DNA from: JAPPHA01 sp963662815
GTDB taxonomy: Bacteria > Pseudomonadota > Alphaproteobacteria > Rhodobacterales > Rhodobacteraceae
Direction of reading: 5' to 3'
Length of the DNA: 64,000 nucleotides
NCBI GenBank assembly: GCA_963662815.2
Contig: CAXXWA010000005.1
Location: 327,102 to 391,101, forward strand
Under the pieces are notes generated by a model. That model searched no databases. It was not told the origin of the DNA and saw nothing but the letters and a program-made list of their open reading frames with translations. The translations under genes were made by a program, and so were the position numbers. Shown piece after piece: positions 18,672 to 27,537 of this stretch. Numbering within the stretch: position 1 is the first letter of the stretch; each line of letters begins with the position of its first letter.

Positions 18672-19280
18672 GTCGAGCCTGCGTAGTTCACACTTGACCG
18701 GCCGCCGGATTGTGCGGCCTGGCGAATTGACAACGCGACTGCCAGTGAGTTGACACCGTCCCATCCATCGACGGCAGCTCATCCTGTCCGGAAACTGCAC
18801 CGGTGAACTTCCGCACTCCGGCTCCGTAAAGGCCGTGTTCCGGGTACGGGACAATTTCCATCCGCTTTCCGGTCACCAGCGTGATCTCTTCCACTGGCTC
18901 TTGGGTCATCTCACCGCAGGCGAAGACCGAACCGCTCGTGCCATGAACTTCAAGGCCGCAACCTGCGAATTCGTGAGTGAAACTCTCACGACTCATTACC
19001 ATGGCGCCGGACGACATCGTCCAGACCGACATGACAGCTGCTTGCACCTGCCTGAAGTGTCGCTCGTTGGTAGTGGAAATGTAGACGGCTTCGACTTCCG
19101 GATCTTCGAGCGCCTCAGGTTGGAACCGTAGCGCGGAATGCCATGCTGCCGAGCAAATGCAGCGGCACGCTCGACGGAAGAGCTGACAATGAGAACGACC
19201 TTGTCGTCCCCTTGCGCCCGGAAGGCTCTGATCTTGTATTTTGCCGCGACTGTGCTTGCGCCGATCAATGCCCAGTTCAT
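18668..19280 (-). pseudogene. Gfo/Idh/MocA oxidoreductase, collapsed by deletion and frameshifts
   Basis: The first 50 residues are a clear NAD(P)-binding start (MNWALIGASTVAAKYKI, VLIVSSSVERAAAFA). A frameshift near 19125 changes frame to LEDPEVEAVYISTTNERHF, the family continuation. Then about 200 codons are missing. The C-terminal part resumes as FTHEFAGCGLEVHGTSG and YGAGVRKF, with another frame change near 18755 before NSLAVALSIRQAAQSG and a stop that overlaps the CoA-transferase GTG. This was the first gene of the operon. Its promoter and the overlap with the next gene are preserved, so the leader still serves the downstream genes. Confidence 0.87.
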
Positions 19281-19298
19281 TAGAGACTCGTTGTAATT

Positions 19299-19341
19299 GG
19301 AACGTTCTAAAATATTACTGGAACGTTCCAAATGTTGTCAA
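19299..19341 (-). promoter_or_regulatory. Strong promoter with two palindromic operators for the catabolic operon
   Basis: Read on the minus strand: TTGACA (19341-19336), an 18-bp spacer, TAATAT (19317-19312). The palindrome GGAACGTTCC (19320-19329) lies inside the spacer, and a second near-copy GGAACGTTCT (19299-19308) lies just downstream of the -10 box, 21 bp away centre to centre (two helical turns). A central CpG palindrome of this kind is typical of LacI-family operators. Binding here would block RNA polymerase. It drives the operon starting with the dead Gfo/Idh gene. Confidence 0.78.
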
Positions 19342-20640
19342 CCTGTATTCAAGAAACTAATTTTCTGTTTCGCCGAAACATCCAGCGCGATCGATTCTTC
19401 GTCGAGCAGGCCGCCCCTTGCGGTCGGGAAGGGGATTCGGTGCGTGCAGACACGCAAGTGCTTCGTCGGATTCCTGTCGAAATTGGAAACAATTCCGCCG
19501 GAACTCGGGTGTATCCGTCCCGAGTCCCAGACGCGGAAACGGTGAACGCGCGCTGTCCAACCCCGATCGCGGGCCGGGTTGGCACCGGTGGCGGGCAAGG
19601 CTGTCATTCCATGCCGCGTCGGTGTCGAGCACCAAATGGTGTTCGCGGGAATTCTCAAGAGAATACGCCGTAACAGTGTGGAATCCGGACAGGCGTCTCT
19701 GCGGTATGGGCGCGATGGGGCCGCCGAGATCATGCAACCGAGGCTCGGTTTTGAGCGCCTATCGGTGGAAAGTGTTTCCGGCACGCCAAGGGCCAACACA
19801 CGCGCCCAAGATCGGAACACGACCAGCCCATCGCAGCCATGATCAGCCATGGCGCGGTGCGCATCAGCGATGCGTCAGGTGTGGGTCCCAAGGCCGCCCC
19901 TTGCGGTCGGGACAGCCAAATCGGCAGCAACGATGTTCGGGGAATCGACGCCCGGGAACCTGGCGGAGGGGAGCCGCTGCGGCGCCTGAGCGGCTATCCG
20001 GACGTTACGCGCGATCGTAAGTGCATCGGCGAACGGCGAAGCCGGAACATGCCGAGCGGAGCGAGGCGAAGAGCGCGGCGCGAAGCGCCCGTGTGAATTG
20101 TCGTTGCCGCGACTTGATCTGCGCGTAGGAAAACCGACCTTGCCGCCGTCGCGGTCGAACGGCAGCGACGCGTCGCGAAGATCGCGATGCGATGGCGAGC
20201 GAGTTGCAGGCCTATTCCGCAGTAGCGCCTGCGCGAGCGTCGGGAGCGTTGCGACCGGCGTTTACGAATTTGAGTCGGGAACTCGTGTGCCGTGATCGAC
20301 GCGGGCTGCGATGCACTTCTCGCCAGAACCGGACGTGCATGCTCGAGAGAACCGCGCGAAGCTCGATGCATCCCCAAGGAATCGCACTGAGTTCGTGCGC
20401 GATGCGGCAGGAAACGGGACGAGGCACGGCCTTGCGGTAGGCAGGCAGGTCAATGTGCCGCGAATCTGCCAAACGATCGCCTGAATCTGCAAGGAACACC
20501 GTTCCCGCAGCGGCACGTGCAAGGACGATCGGAGGGAGGCAAAGTTCCCCGGTACCGGGCGCCTTGTGTGACCGGACGCATGGCTTGCAGTCTGCATCGG
20601 AAATGCGGCATGTTGTCGACGGAGTGCGCCCAAACTGGAA
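19342..20640. other. Gene desert with a 21-bp direct repeat
   Basis: About 1.3 kb with no recognisable gene on either strand; open frames are short and show no family motif. A perfect 21-bp direct repeat beginning GGCCGCCCCTTGCGGTCGGG occurs at 19409-19429 and 19892-19912, 483 bp apart. The segment lies where a divergent regulator of the operon would be expected, but no HTH could be recognised. It is probably eroded coding sequence. Confidence 0.5.
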
Positions 20641-20655
20641 TCATTGTAATGTTCA

Positions 20656-20682
20656 TGCTACATATCTATCTGATCTGTAGCA
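20656..20682. promoter_or_regulatory. Inverted-repeat operator upstream of hipBA
   Basis: TGCTACA and TGTAGCA form a perfect 7-bp inverted repeat separated by 13 bp, ending 12 bp before the antitoxin ATG. HipB-type antitoxins autorepress by binding such repeats as dimers, so this is the likely autoregulatory operator. Confidence 0.6.
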
Positions 20683-20694
20683 CGAAGGTGGCAA

Positions 20695-21030
20695 ATGCCA
20701 ACCCCTCACAACCCTCCCGCCGCGGTTCGGCGGGCATTGCGCAAACTTGGATCGGACATCCGTGATGCCCGTCGCCGTCGGCGGCTGCCCATGGCGGTCG
20801 TGGCGGAACGCGCCTTCACGTCCCGTTCGACCCTTCAAAGGGTCGAGGCCGGCGACACCAATGTCGGCATCGGCATCTATGCCGGCGTCTTGCAGGCGCT
20901 CGGCCTGCTCGATGGCCTGAGCCAGATTGCCGACATCGGCAATGACAGCGTCGGACAGGCCCTCGCCAGCGCTGCACTGCCCAAGCATGTCCATCTCAGG
21001 CGGCCTTCCGGATCATCCAGCGATGGCTGA
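20695..21030 (+). CDS. hipB: HipB-like antitoxin, XRE-family HTH protein
   Basis: 111 residues. Residues 12 to 70 form an XRE helix-turn-helix (LGSDIRDARRRRRLPMAVVAERAFTSRSTLQRVEAGD, given here as segments around DIRDARRRRR and RSTLQRVEAGD). AAGGTGG lies just before the ATG. It overlaps the hipA start by 8 bp, the usual antitoxin-first arrangement. It should bind the inverted repeat just upstream, repress the pair and neutralise the kinase. Naming rests on the pairing with HipA; on its own it would only be an XRE regulator. Confidence 0.8.
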   Translation: MPTPHNPPAAVRRALRKLGSDIRDARRRRRLPMAVVAERAFTSRSTLQRVEAGDTNVGIGIYAGVLQALGLLDGLSQIADIGNDSVGQALASAALPKHVHLRRPSGSSSDG

Positions 21031-22270
21031 CTTCGAGGTCCATATCGATCTTGACGGCCGCACCCGGCAGGTCGGGCTGGCGCGGAGCAACCGCGTTCGC
21101 GGCAGAGAAACCATCGTCTTCGGATACGACGACGCCTGGCTGGAAGACCCTGACAGGTTTTCGTTGGAGCCTGCCCTTGCCTTGGGACCAGGCGACTTCC
21201 CGCCGCCCACTGGCCTTGCGACCTTCGGATCCATCGGTGATTCGGCACCCGACAGCTGGGGCTGCCGGTTGATGCAGCGCGCCGAGCGCCGCCTCGCCGA
21301 ACGCGACGGCCGCGCCGTTCGCACGCTCCTGGAGAGCGATTATCTCCTTGGCGTGATGGACGAGATCCGGCTGGGTGCGCTGCGCTTCCGTTGGGCTGGG
21401 GACGACACGTTCCAGGCTCCGCCTCGAGCGGGAGTGCCGACACTGATCGACCTCGGCCGCTTGCTTCAGATCACAGAGCGGATTCTTCGCGACGAGGAAA
21501 CCGACGAAGATCTCCAACTCATTTTCGCCCCCGGCTCCTCCCTGGGCGGTGCGCGCCCGAAGGCGTCGGTAGTCGATCAGCACGGCCGCCTCTCGATCGC
21601 CAAGTTTCCGAAGGAGACCGACGACTACAGCATAGAAACCTGGGAGGAGATTGCGCTGCGTCTCGCTGGCCAGTCCGGCATCGCCACACCCATGCATGAT
21701 CTGATCGATGTCGCTGGCAGGAAGGTCATGTTGTCACGTCGCTTCGATAGACAAGGCGCAATCCGTATTCCGTTCCTGTCGGCTATGGCATTGATGGGCG
21801 CGAAAGACGGCGAGCGCGGCAGCTACCCCGAGATCGTCGATGTTCTCGCGGAACACGGCGCCCAGGGAAAGACGGACGCCCATGCTCTCTATCGGCGCGT
21901 CGCCTTAAGCGTGCTGATCTCCAATGTCGACGATCACCTGCGCAACCACGGCCTCCTGTGGCTCGGCAGGACGGGATGGTCGCTCTCTCCTGCCTACGAC
22001 CTCAATCCTGTACCCGCGGACCTCAAGGCGCGGGTCCTGACGACCAACATCGACCTCGACGAGGGCACCTGCTCGCTCGGTCTGCTGGAAGCCGCTTCCG
22101 GATACTTCGGGCTGACGTTGGCGCAGGCTCGCTCGATCATCAGGGAAGTCGCAGTCGTGACCGCAACCTGGCGCGATACGGCAAAAGCGGTTGGCGCGGG
22201 CGCTGCCGAGATCGACCGCATGGCCAGTGCCTTCGAGCACGATGAGCTGAAACAAGCACTGGTCTTGTGA
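21023..22270 (+). CDS. hipA: HipA-like serine/threonine kinase toxin
   Basis: 415 residues from the ATG overlapping the antitoxin stop. The N-terminal subdomain carries VGLARSNRVRGRETIVFGYDD and FGSIGDSAPDSWG. The kinase core has the Gly-rich ATP loop SSLGGARPKAS, the ATP-binding Lys in SIAKFP, the catalytic Asp in NVDDHLRNHG and the metal-binding SPAYDLNP. All catalytic positions look intact. Classical HipA phosphorylates glutamyl-tRNA synthetase and causes growth arrest and persistence; other HipA homologues hit other targets. It stands between two gene deserts, so it may be a remnant of an island or kept by addiction. Confidence 0.9.
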   Translation: MADFEVHIDLDGRTRQVGLARSNRVRGRETIVFGYDDAWLEDPDRFSLEPALALGPGDFPPPTGLATFGSIGDSAPDSWGCRLMQRAERRLAERDGRAVRTLLESDYLLGVMDEIRLGALRFRWAGDDTFQAPPRAGVPTLIDLGRLLQITERILRDEETDEDLQLIFAPGSSLGGARPKASVVDQHGRLSIAKFPKETDDYSIETWEEIALRLAGQSGIATPMHDLIDVAGRKVMLSRRFDRQGAIRIPFLSAMALMGAKDGERGSYPEIVDVLAEHGAQGKTDAHALYRRVALSVLISNVDDHLRNHGLLWLGRTGWSLSPAYDLNPVPADLKARVLTTNIDLDEGTCSLGLLEAASGYFGLTLAQARSIIREVAVVTATWRDTAKAVGAGAAEIDRMASAFEHDELKQALVL

Positions 22271-23611
22271 CGAAATCCTTCGTTCGCAGCTTCGACCTGC
22301 CAGCGGACAGTCCTGTTGCCGGCGCGACTGTTGATCTGGCTGTCGCAGACATCGAGGTAACTGGAATTCGCGGGGTCCTGCAAACTCCCGGTGCCGCATA
22401 CGATGCATGATTCGTTCCGGACACGCTGTTGACCCTGACGGGCGCGGGAATGTCGTTCATCTTCAAAGAGCCGCTTGGACAGGCGCGCGAATTCAAGGTC
22501 GTGCTTTTCGGTTTGTTCGGGCGCCGTGTCGCCCGCGTCCGCCTTGATCGGGGCTTCAACCTCTCGATCTTCGCGCATCTCGGTGGCCAAGTCATTTGTC
22601 TTGATCGTCGCAGGATGGTTGCAGTCAAGCGCCCATCCCGTAGTGATTTGCCTGACTGGATCGTCTGCATGTCCGACTTGTCCTCCCTCACGGTGGCCGA
22701 AGCCGAAGGCACTCACGATCATGGTTTGTCCGCGAAGGCGCTCGCGCGTGCGGGCGCAAGCCGGACGGATCGGCATCACGGCCCAAGACCGCAAAGTCAC
22801 CGTGAAGCGCATCGCAATCGCGACGCCACAGGACATGGCTGCAGCTGGCCCCGACGACGCCCATGTTTCGGTTCAGGACCCTGTCGACGAAGGCGAACCA
22901 ATCGAGCCTCTCGAAAAGGATGCCCTCTTCGTCGGTCAGTTCCGGTTGCATGTCGCCAACTTGATCCGGCTGCTCGGTCGCTTTGAACTGGCAAGCGACC
23001 TGCACCGACCGGCCGATCAGTCCCTTGCGCGAGGATTCGAAAACGATCTGCAAGTGGTGCGAAGGCTTCTCGATGCGGCTCGGATAACGGATTTGTAAAA
23101 TGTCAGCGCCACTTGCGGACTGGTCGGCGGAATTGTCACGCACACCGGGCCAGTCACCGACAGCACCATCGCACCTGCCGATCAAGAGGTGTTCGCGCGC
23201 CTCAATCTCCGGCTGCCCTTTTGGTGTCGAGCGAAGTTTTGCACAAGACGTCCGACGCGCGCAAAACTGGCGTCCAGTAAGTGGCTTTCGCATGGCGGAT
23301 CGTGTCGTTTTACGGCGTCGTAATCTTGCAACGTCATTTCACATGGTCCAACGACCTGCCTTGATTTCGCGGGTTCTCGCGAAAGATCCTGGTACAAGCC
23401 ACAAATTTTCCGCATGTCAGCGAATTCAGCCGCGTGCCAGGCCACGGAGAGCGGGCGAGGCGAGGCGCCCCGACGCGCGAAACACCGAACTCGCAGCGCG
23501 ATTCGTGCCAATGGCGCCAAAGGTCGGGAAATCCCGCCATACGGAAATCAGTCCGATGTGCACGGCGCGGCATGGCCAGTGGTATCCTTGCCTGATACAG
23601 TGTTCAGCGCC
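22271..23611. other. Gene desert after hipBA
   Basis: About 1.3 kb with several mid-length open frames on both strands, none with a recognisable domain or a good start site. Protein-like stretches occur on the minus strand near 22900-23100 (HLQIVFESSRKGLIG, ERLDWFAFVDRVL) but could not be assigned. It is most likely degraded sequence between the toxin-antitoxin pair and the core genes. Confidence 0.45.
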
Positions 23612-23809
23612 ATGTTTGATCTATCGCATCCCTTCTTCAAGCCTCTCTGGCGCCGGATCTGCCTTTCCTTGTTTCTGGTGGCCTGGTCGGCATACGAGTT
23701 CATCACCGGCTCGACGTTTTGGGGAATACTTGTCGGCGCGCTCGCTGTGTTGGTCGCGCGAAGCTTGTTCTTTGACGCTTCGGTTTGGGACGAATCGGAT
23801 TCGAATTAA
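23612..23809 (+). CDS. Small inner-membrane protein, DUF3329-like
   Basis: 65 residues starting MFDLSHPFFKPLWRRI, a signature shared by small membrane proteins of Rhodobacteraceae often annotated DUF3329. Two hydrophobic helices follow (LSLFLVAWSAYEF and GILVGALAVLVAR), then an acidic tail. The open frame extends upstream, but the conserved protein begins at this internal ATG. The function is unknown. Confidence 0.72.
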   Translation: MFDLSHPFFKPLWRRICLSLFLVAWSAYEFITGSTFWGILVGALAVLVARSLFFDASVWDESDSN

Positions 23810-23925
23810 TGTGTCCGGCAATTTCGGGGCGCCGGCTCCGCGGAGGATTGGCATCGGGTAAGTCTGACGTCATCGCGGAGACTCCGCGACGGGCTCATGC
23901 TCCCTTCTGGAATCGGCTCGTGAGC

Positions 23926-25734
23926 CTATTCGACCGTGACTGACTTTGCCAAGTTGCGCGGCTGATCTATGTCGGTGCCCTTTGCTGCTGCCGTGTGGTA
24001 GGCGAGTAGTTGGACAGGCACGGCGTAGAGTATCGGCGCAAGGACCGGATGCACGCGTGGCAGCACGATCGTCTTCCAGGCGTCGTCTCCGGCCAGCCTG
24101 GAACCTTCGGAATCGGTAATCAACAGCGCCTTGCCACCGCGGGCCATGACCTCCTGCATGTTGCTGACCGACTTTTCGAATAAGGCATCCTTTGGAGCGA
24201 CCACGACGACCGGCATGTTTTCGTCGACAAGCGCGATCGGACCGTGCTTCAGCTCGCCGCTCGCATATCCTTCCGCATGGATATAGCTGATTTCCTTCAG
24301 TTTCAGCGCTCCTTCCAGGGCGATCGGATACAGGGAACCACGGCCAAGAAACAAAGCGCCGGATGCCGCCGCGAATTCGCGGCCGATCGTCGAGAAGTAG
24401 GAGTCCAGATCGAGCGCACTGTTGACGAGCCCCGGGAGCGCGCGGATCGCCGTCTCGAGATCCTTCGCGGCGACGGCGTCGAGCGTCCTGCGCTGCAGTC
24501 CGGCAAAAACCGCCTGCCAGGCCAGTCCCGCGAGCTGGCAGGTAAATGCCTTGGTCGAGGCGACGCCGATTTCCCGGCCTGCGTGGATCGGCAACACGAC
24601 GTCGGCCTCGCGCGCGAGCGAGCTTTCCGTGACATTGACCATCGCCGCTGTCGCGTCGACCCGTCCCCGGCAATAGCGGAGCGCCGCGAGAGTGTCCGCG
24701 GTCTCGCCGGACTGGCTGACAAACAGGGCAAGCGAGTTTCCGGTTAGCGGAGGCTCCCGGTAGCGGAACTCGGAGGCGATGTCGAGATCGACCGGCAGCG
24801 CTGCAAGACTTTCGAACCAGTACCTCGCCACGTGACAAGCCAGGTAGGCGGTGCCGCATGCGGCAAGCACGAGCCGGTCGATGCGAGAATAGTCGATTCC
24901 GGCCGACGGATCGTCCGCGCCGGAATGTCGCCGCGCGGATTCCGCGAGAACCGCAGGCTGTTCAAAGATCTCCTTCAGCATGAAGTGCCTGAACTTGCCC
25001 TTCTCGGCAGTGGTCGAGTCCTGCGGGATGGCGCGGGAAGCTCTCTCGACCCTGCGCCCGCCGCGGTCGCGGATCTCCGCGCCCCGCCGCGTGACGACGG
25101 CAACGTCGCCGTCCGCGAGATAGGTGACCCGGCTCGTCAGGGTCGCGAGCGCTAGGGCATCGGATCCGACGTACATTTCTCCGGAACCATGGCCGAGCAC
25201 GAGGGGCGAGCCCTCTCTCGCGGCGATGATGAGGTCGTCTTCTCCCTCGAACAGGAAGCAAAGCGCATAGGAGCCCTGCAACCGGACGACGGTTTTCATG
25301 ACGGCGGAGAACGGCGACTCGCCGGCCTCGAGGAGCATGTCGCAGTGCTGCGCGACTGCTTCCGTGTCGGTTGCGCTTGCGAAGAATCTGCCTGCTGCCG
25401 TCAGCTCGCTGCTCAGCTCCCTGTAGTTTTCGATGATTCCGTTGTGGACGACAGAGACGCTTCCGGCGCGGTGCGGATGCGCGTTGGCGACGGTCGGCGG
25501 TCCGTGCGTGGCCCAGCGCGTGTGACCGATTCCCGACTTTCCCGAAATCGGTTCTCGAGCCAGCAGTTCAGTGAGGTTGGCCAACTTCCCGACGGCGCGA
25601 CGCTGCTCCATCTTGCCGTCATTGATGACGGCGATCCCGGAACTGTCGTATCCGCGGTACTCCAGCCGCGTCAGCGCGTCCACAAGCGCAGGAGCAGTTT
25701 CGCCGTTCCCGAGAATGCCAACTATTCCGCACAT
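23926..25734 (-). CDS. glmS: Glutamine--fructose-6-phosphate aminotransferase
   Basis: 602 residues, the full family length. The N-terminal glutaminase domain has the catalytic Cys2 (MCGIVGI), HTRWATHG and the GIIENYRE loop. The two SIS isomerase domains carry CGTAYLA, SQSGETADT, IGVASTKAFT and the GELKHGPIALVDE region. The C-terminus DIDQPRNLAKSVTVE is canonical. It makes glucosamine-6-phosphate, the first step to UDP-GlcNAc for peptidoglycan and LPS. It follows glmU by 3 bp on the same strand, so the two are co-transcribed. All active-site motifs are intact. Confidence 0.97.
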   Translation of the reverse strand: MCGIVGILGNGETAPALVDALTRLEYRGYDSSGIAVINDGKMEQRRAVGKLANLTELLAREPISGKSGIGHTRWATHGPPTVANAHPHRAGSVSVVHNGIIENYRELSSELTAAGRFFASATDTEAVAQHCDMLLEAGESPFSAVMKTVVRLQGSYALCFLFEGEDDLIIAAREGSPLVLGHGSGEMYVGSDALALATLTSRVTYLADGDVAVVTRRGAEIRDRGGRRVERASRAIPQDSTTAEKGKFRHFMLKEIFEQPAVLAESARRHSGADDPSAGIDYSRIDRLVLAACGTAYLACHVARYWFESLAALPVDLDIASEFRYREPPLTGNSLALFVSQSGETADTLAALRYCRGRVDATAAMVNVTESSLAREADVVLPIHAGREIGVASTKAFTCQLAGLAWQAVFAGLQRRTLDAVAAKDLETAIRALPGLVNSALDLDSYFSTIGREFAAASGALFLGRGSLYPIALEGALKLKEISYIHAEGYASGELKHGPIALVDENMPVVVVAPKDALFEKSVSNMQEVMARGGKALLITDSEGSRLAGDDAWKTIVLPRVHPVLAPILYAVPVQLLAYHTAAAKGTDIDQPRNLAKSVTVE

Positions 25735-25737
25735 GGT

Positions 25738-27033
25738 CTACTCTCCGGACGCTTCCGTGCGTCTCGCCGGCCTTAGCGCCTGCAGAAGGCGCCTCGCGAG
25801 GCCGGGCTTGTTCTCCTGCCGCGCGCGCGCGACGGCTAGAGCGCCGTCAGGCACATCATGCGTCACCACGGAGCCAGCCGCGGTCATGGCCCCGGCGCCA
25901 ATGACGACCGGAGCGACAAGGGCCGAGTTCGAGCCGATGAACGCTGCGTCCCCCACGACCGTCCGGTGTTTTGAAACGCCGTCGAAATTGCAGGTGATGG
26001 TTCCTGCGCCAATGTTGGCGTGCGGGCCGATCTGCGCGTCTCCGACGTAGGACAGGTGGCTGATCTTGGCGCCGGTGCCGACGTCGGCGGCCTTCAGTTC
26101 CACGAAATTGCCGATGCGCGCGTTCCCCGCAACATGCGTATTCGGCCGAACTCTCGCAAACGGGCCGATGTCGGCATTCGGACCGATCCGGCAACCCTCG
26201 AGATGCGAGAACGCCCGGACAATTGCGCCGGCCTCGATCCTGACCCCGGGTCCGATTGAAACGCAGGGTTCAAGGACTGCAGCAGGCTCGATGACCGTGT
26301 CCCAGGAGAGCCATACGCTGTCCGGTGCCCGCATGATGACGCCCTTGGCTATCATCTCGGCGCGCGCGCGGGCCTGGTAACCTGCCTCCGCGGTGGCAAG
26401 GTCTTCGGATGTCCGGACAGAGTTGCCTTCGTCTGGAGGGCAGACAAGCGACGAGTCACGGGAGACGTTGCCGCCCGCCGCGGAGACGAGTTCGGAAATC
26501 AATGCGGCGGAGTCGCCTTCTGGGGTCTCCGCTGCGGTCGCAACGGAATCCCGGAACCGGGCGGACGTCATGCAGACCCCGATGACGTTCCCTGGCGGAG
26601 TGCCGTCACGCTTCGTCCGGCCACCTGGTCCGAGGACGGAAATTCCTCCTTCCGCGGCGTCGCAAAGTCCCAGCAACGTTTCGGGACGCAGGAGCGGCAT
26701 GTCCGCGGGCAGGACGAGGACGAGCCCGCTTTCGGGATCCAGTTCGCGCAGCGCCCGCGCGAGAACCGGCAAAACAGCGCCTTCGTTGCCGGATTCCTGC
26801 TGAAGCACGCGTGCGTCGCAATCCTTGAGCGCACTTACGAGAATGTCAGATTGCGCGGTCAGCGGTGCGCAGACCAGAACCTGGTCTGCGGGCATTCGGT
26901 TCACGGCCCGCACTGCGTGGACGATGACCGGTGCGCCGGCGATGATCGCCGGTCGGTCGGCCGAAAACGATTCCCCCGTCGCCGGTGCGCTTGCGAGCAG
27001 GACTACCGTTACGCACCTTCGATCCTGCGGCAT
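25738..27033 (-). CDS. glmU: GlmU: N-acetyltransferase half intact, uridyltransferase half eroded
   Basis: 431 residues. The C-terminal left-handed beta-helix (from about residue 240) is well kept: IGPFARVRPNTHVAGNARIG, the active-site His/Tyr stretch ISHLSYVGDAQIG, the NIGAGTITCNFDG loop and IGSNSALVAPV. It should acetylate glucosamine-1-phosphate. The N-terminal nucleotidyltransferase half is unusual. The Gly-rich loop, normally LAAGKGTRM...PK, reads LASAPATGES...RP. The GTAHA segment is NEGAVLPV, and the EINTG and YYLTD motifs are absent. DMPLLRPETL still marks the fold. Uridyltransferase activity is doubtful from sequence alone. It is the first gene of the glmU-glmS pair and is divergent from gph. 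Confidence 0.88.
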   Translation of the reverse strand: MPQDRRCVTVVLLASAPATGESFSADRPAIIAGAPVIVHAVRAVNRMPADQVLVCAPLTAQSDILVSALKDCDARVLQQESGNEGAVLPVLARALRELDPESGLVLVLPADMPLLRPETLLGLCDAAEGGISVLGPGGRTKRDGTPPGNVIGVCMTSARFRDSVATAAETPEGDSAALISELVSAAGGNVSRDSSLVCPPDEGNSVRTSEDLATAEAGYQARARAEMIAKGVIMRAPDSVWLSWDTVIEPAAVLEPCVSIGPGVRIEAGAIVRAFSHLEGCRIGPNADIGPFARVRPNTHVAGNARIGNFVELKAADVGTGAKISHLSYVGDAQIGPHANIGAGTITCNFDGVSKHRTVVGDAAFIGSNSALVAPVVIGAGAMTAAGSVVTHDVPDGALAVARARQENKPGLARRLLQALRPARRTEASGE

Positions 27034-27537
27034 GGCTTTCCTTCCGCGCAGCCAACGGCCGCGTACCGTTAATCACCGCTTCCGCACCCGGCTGAAACGG
27101 AAAGCGGTCTCCGTGGAACTGCCCGGCACAGGAGGGGGCTTTGCCGGACAATGCAACTGTGTTTTCACCGCTCCCGCCGGAGAATCGGCCGCTCTTCACG
27201 CGCCGCGCCGCATACTAGACCGGCAATTAAATCGAATCACGACCGACCTCATCAAACACTCTTGCAGTCACGTAACAGGCTTGCCGAACGACAGGGCTTC
27301 GAACCGGGGATCCTTCTCGGTTCGCGAATGCTGCCGAAAAGGCGCAGGCTGCTGGCGAAAGAGGTTTTGTGTTCCCTGAAGACCAGCATACCCAGCTCGA
27401 AAATCCGACGGCCGCTTGGCGCAAAGTCGGAGATCGCGCGCGGGTGCGCGGCAGCGCATTGACAGCCGAACATGAAACTGTTTCCCTTCAGCGCGTCGGA
27501 GCGGCACTGCAATGTTGTTCAGGAGGTCGGCGACGTT
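27034..27537. other. Divergent intergenic region between glmU and gph
   Basis: About 500 bp that must hold the promoters for glmU-glmS (minus) and gph (plus). No RNA gene or convincing operator was seen. A TTCGAACC stretch near 27300 resembles a tRNA T-loop but has no matching stems. Confidence 0.4.

Noticed and set aside
27285..27330. A TTCGAACC stretch resembling a tRNA T-loop
   Set aside because: No five-base T-stem, anticodon arm or acceptor stem could be paired around it on either strand.
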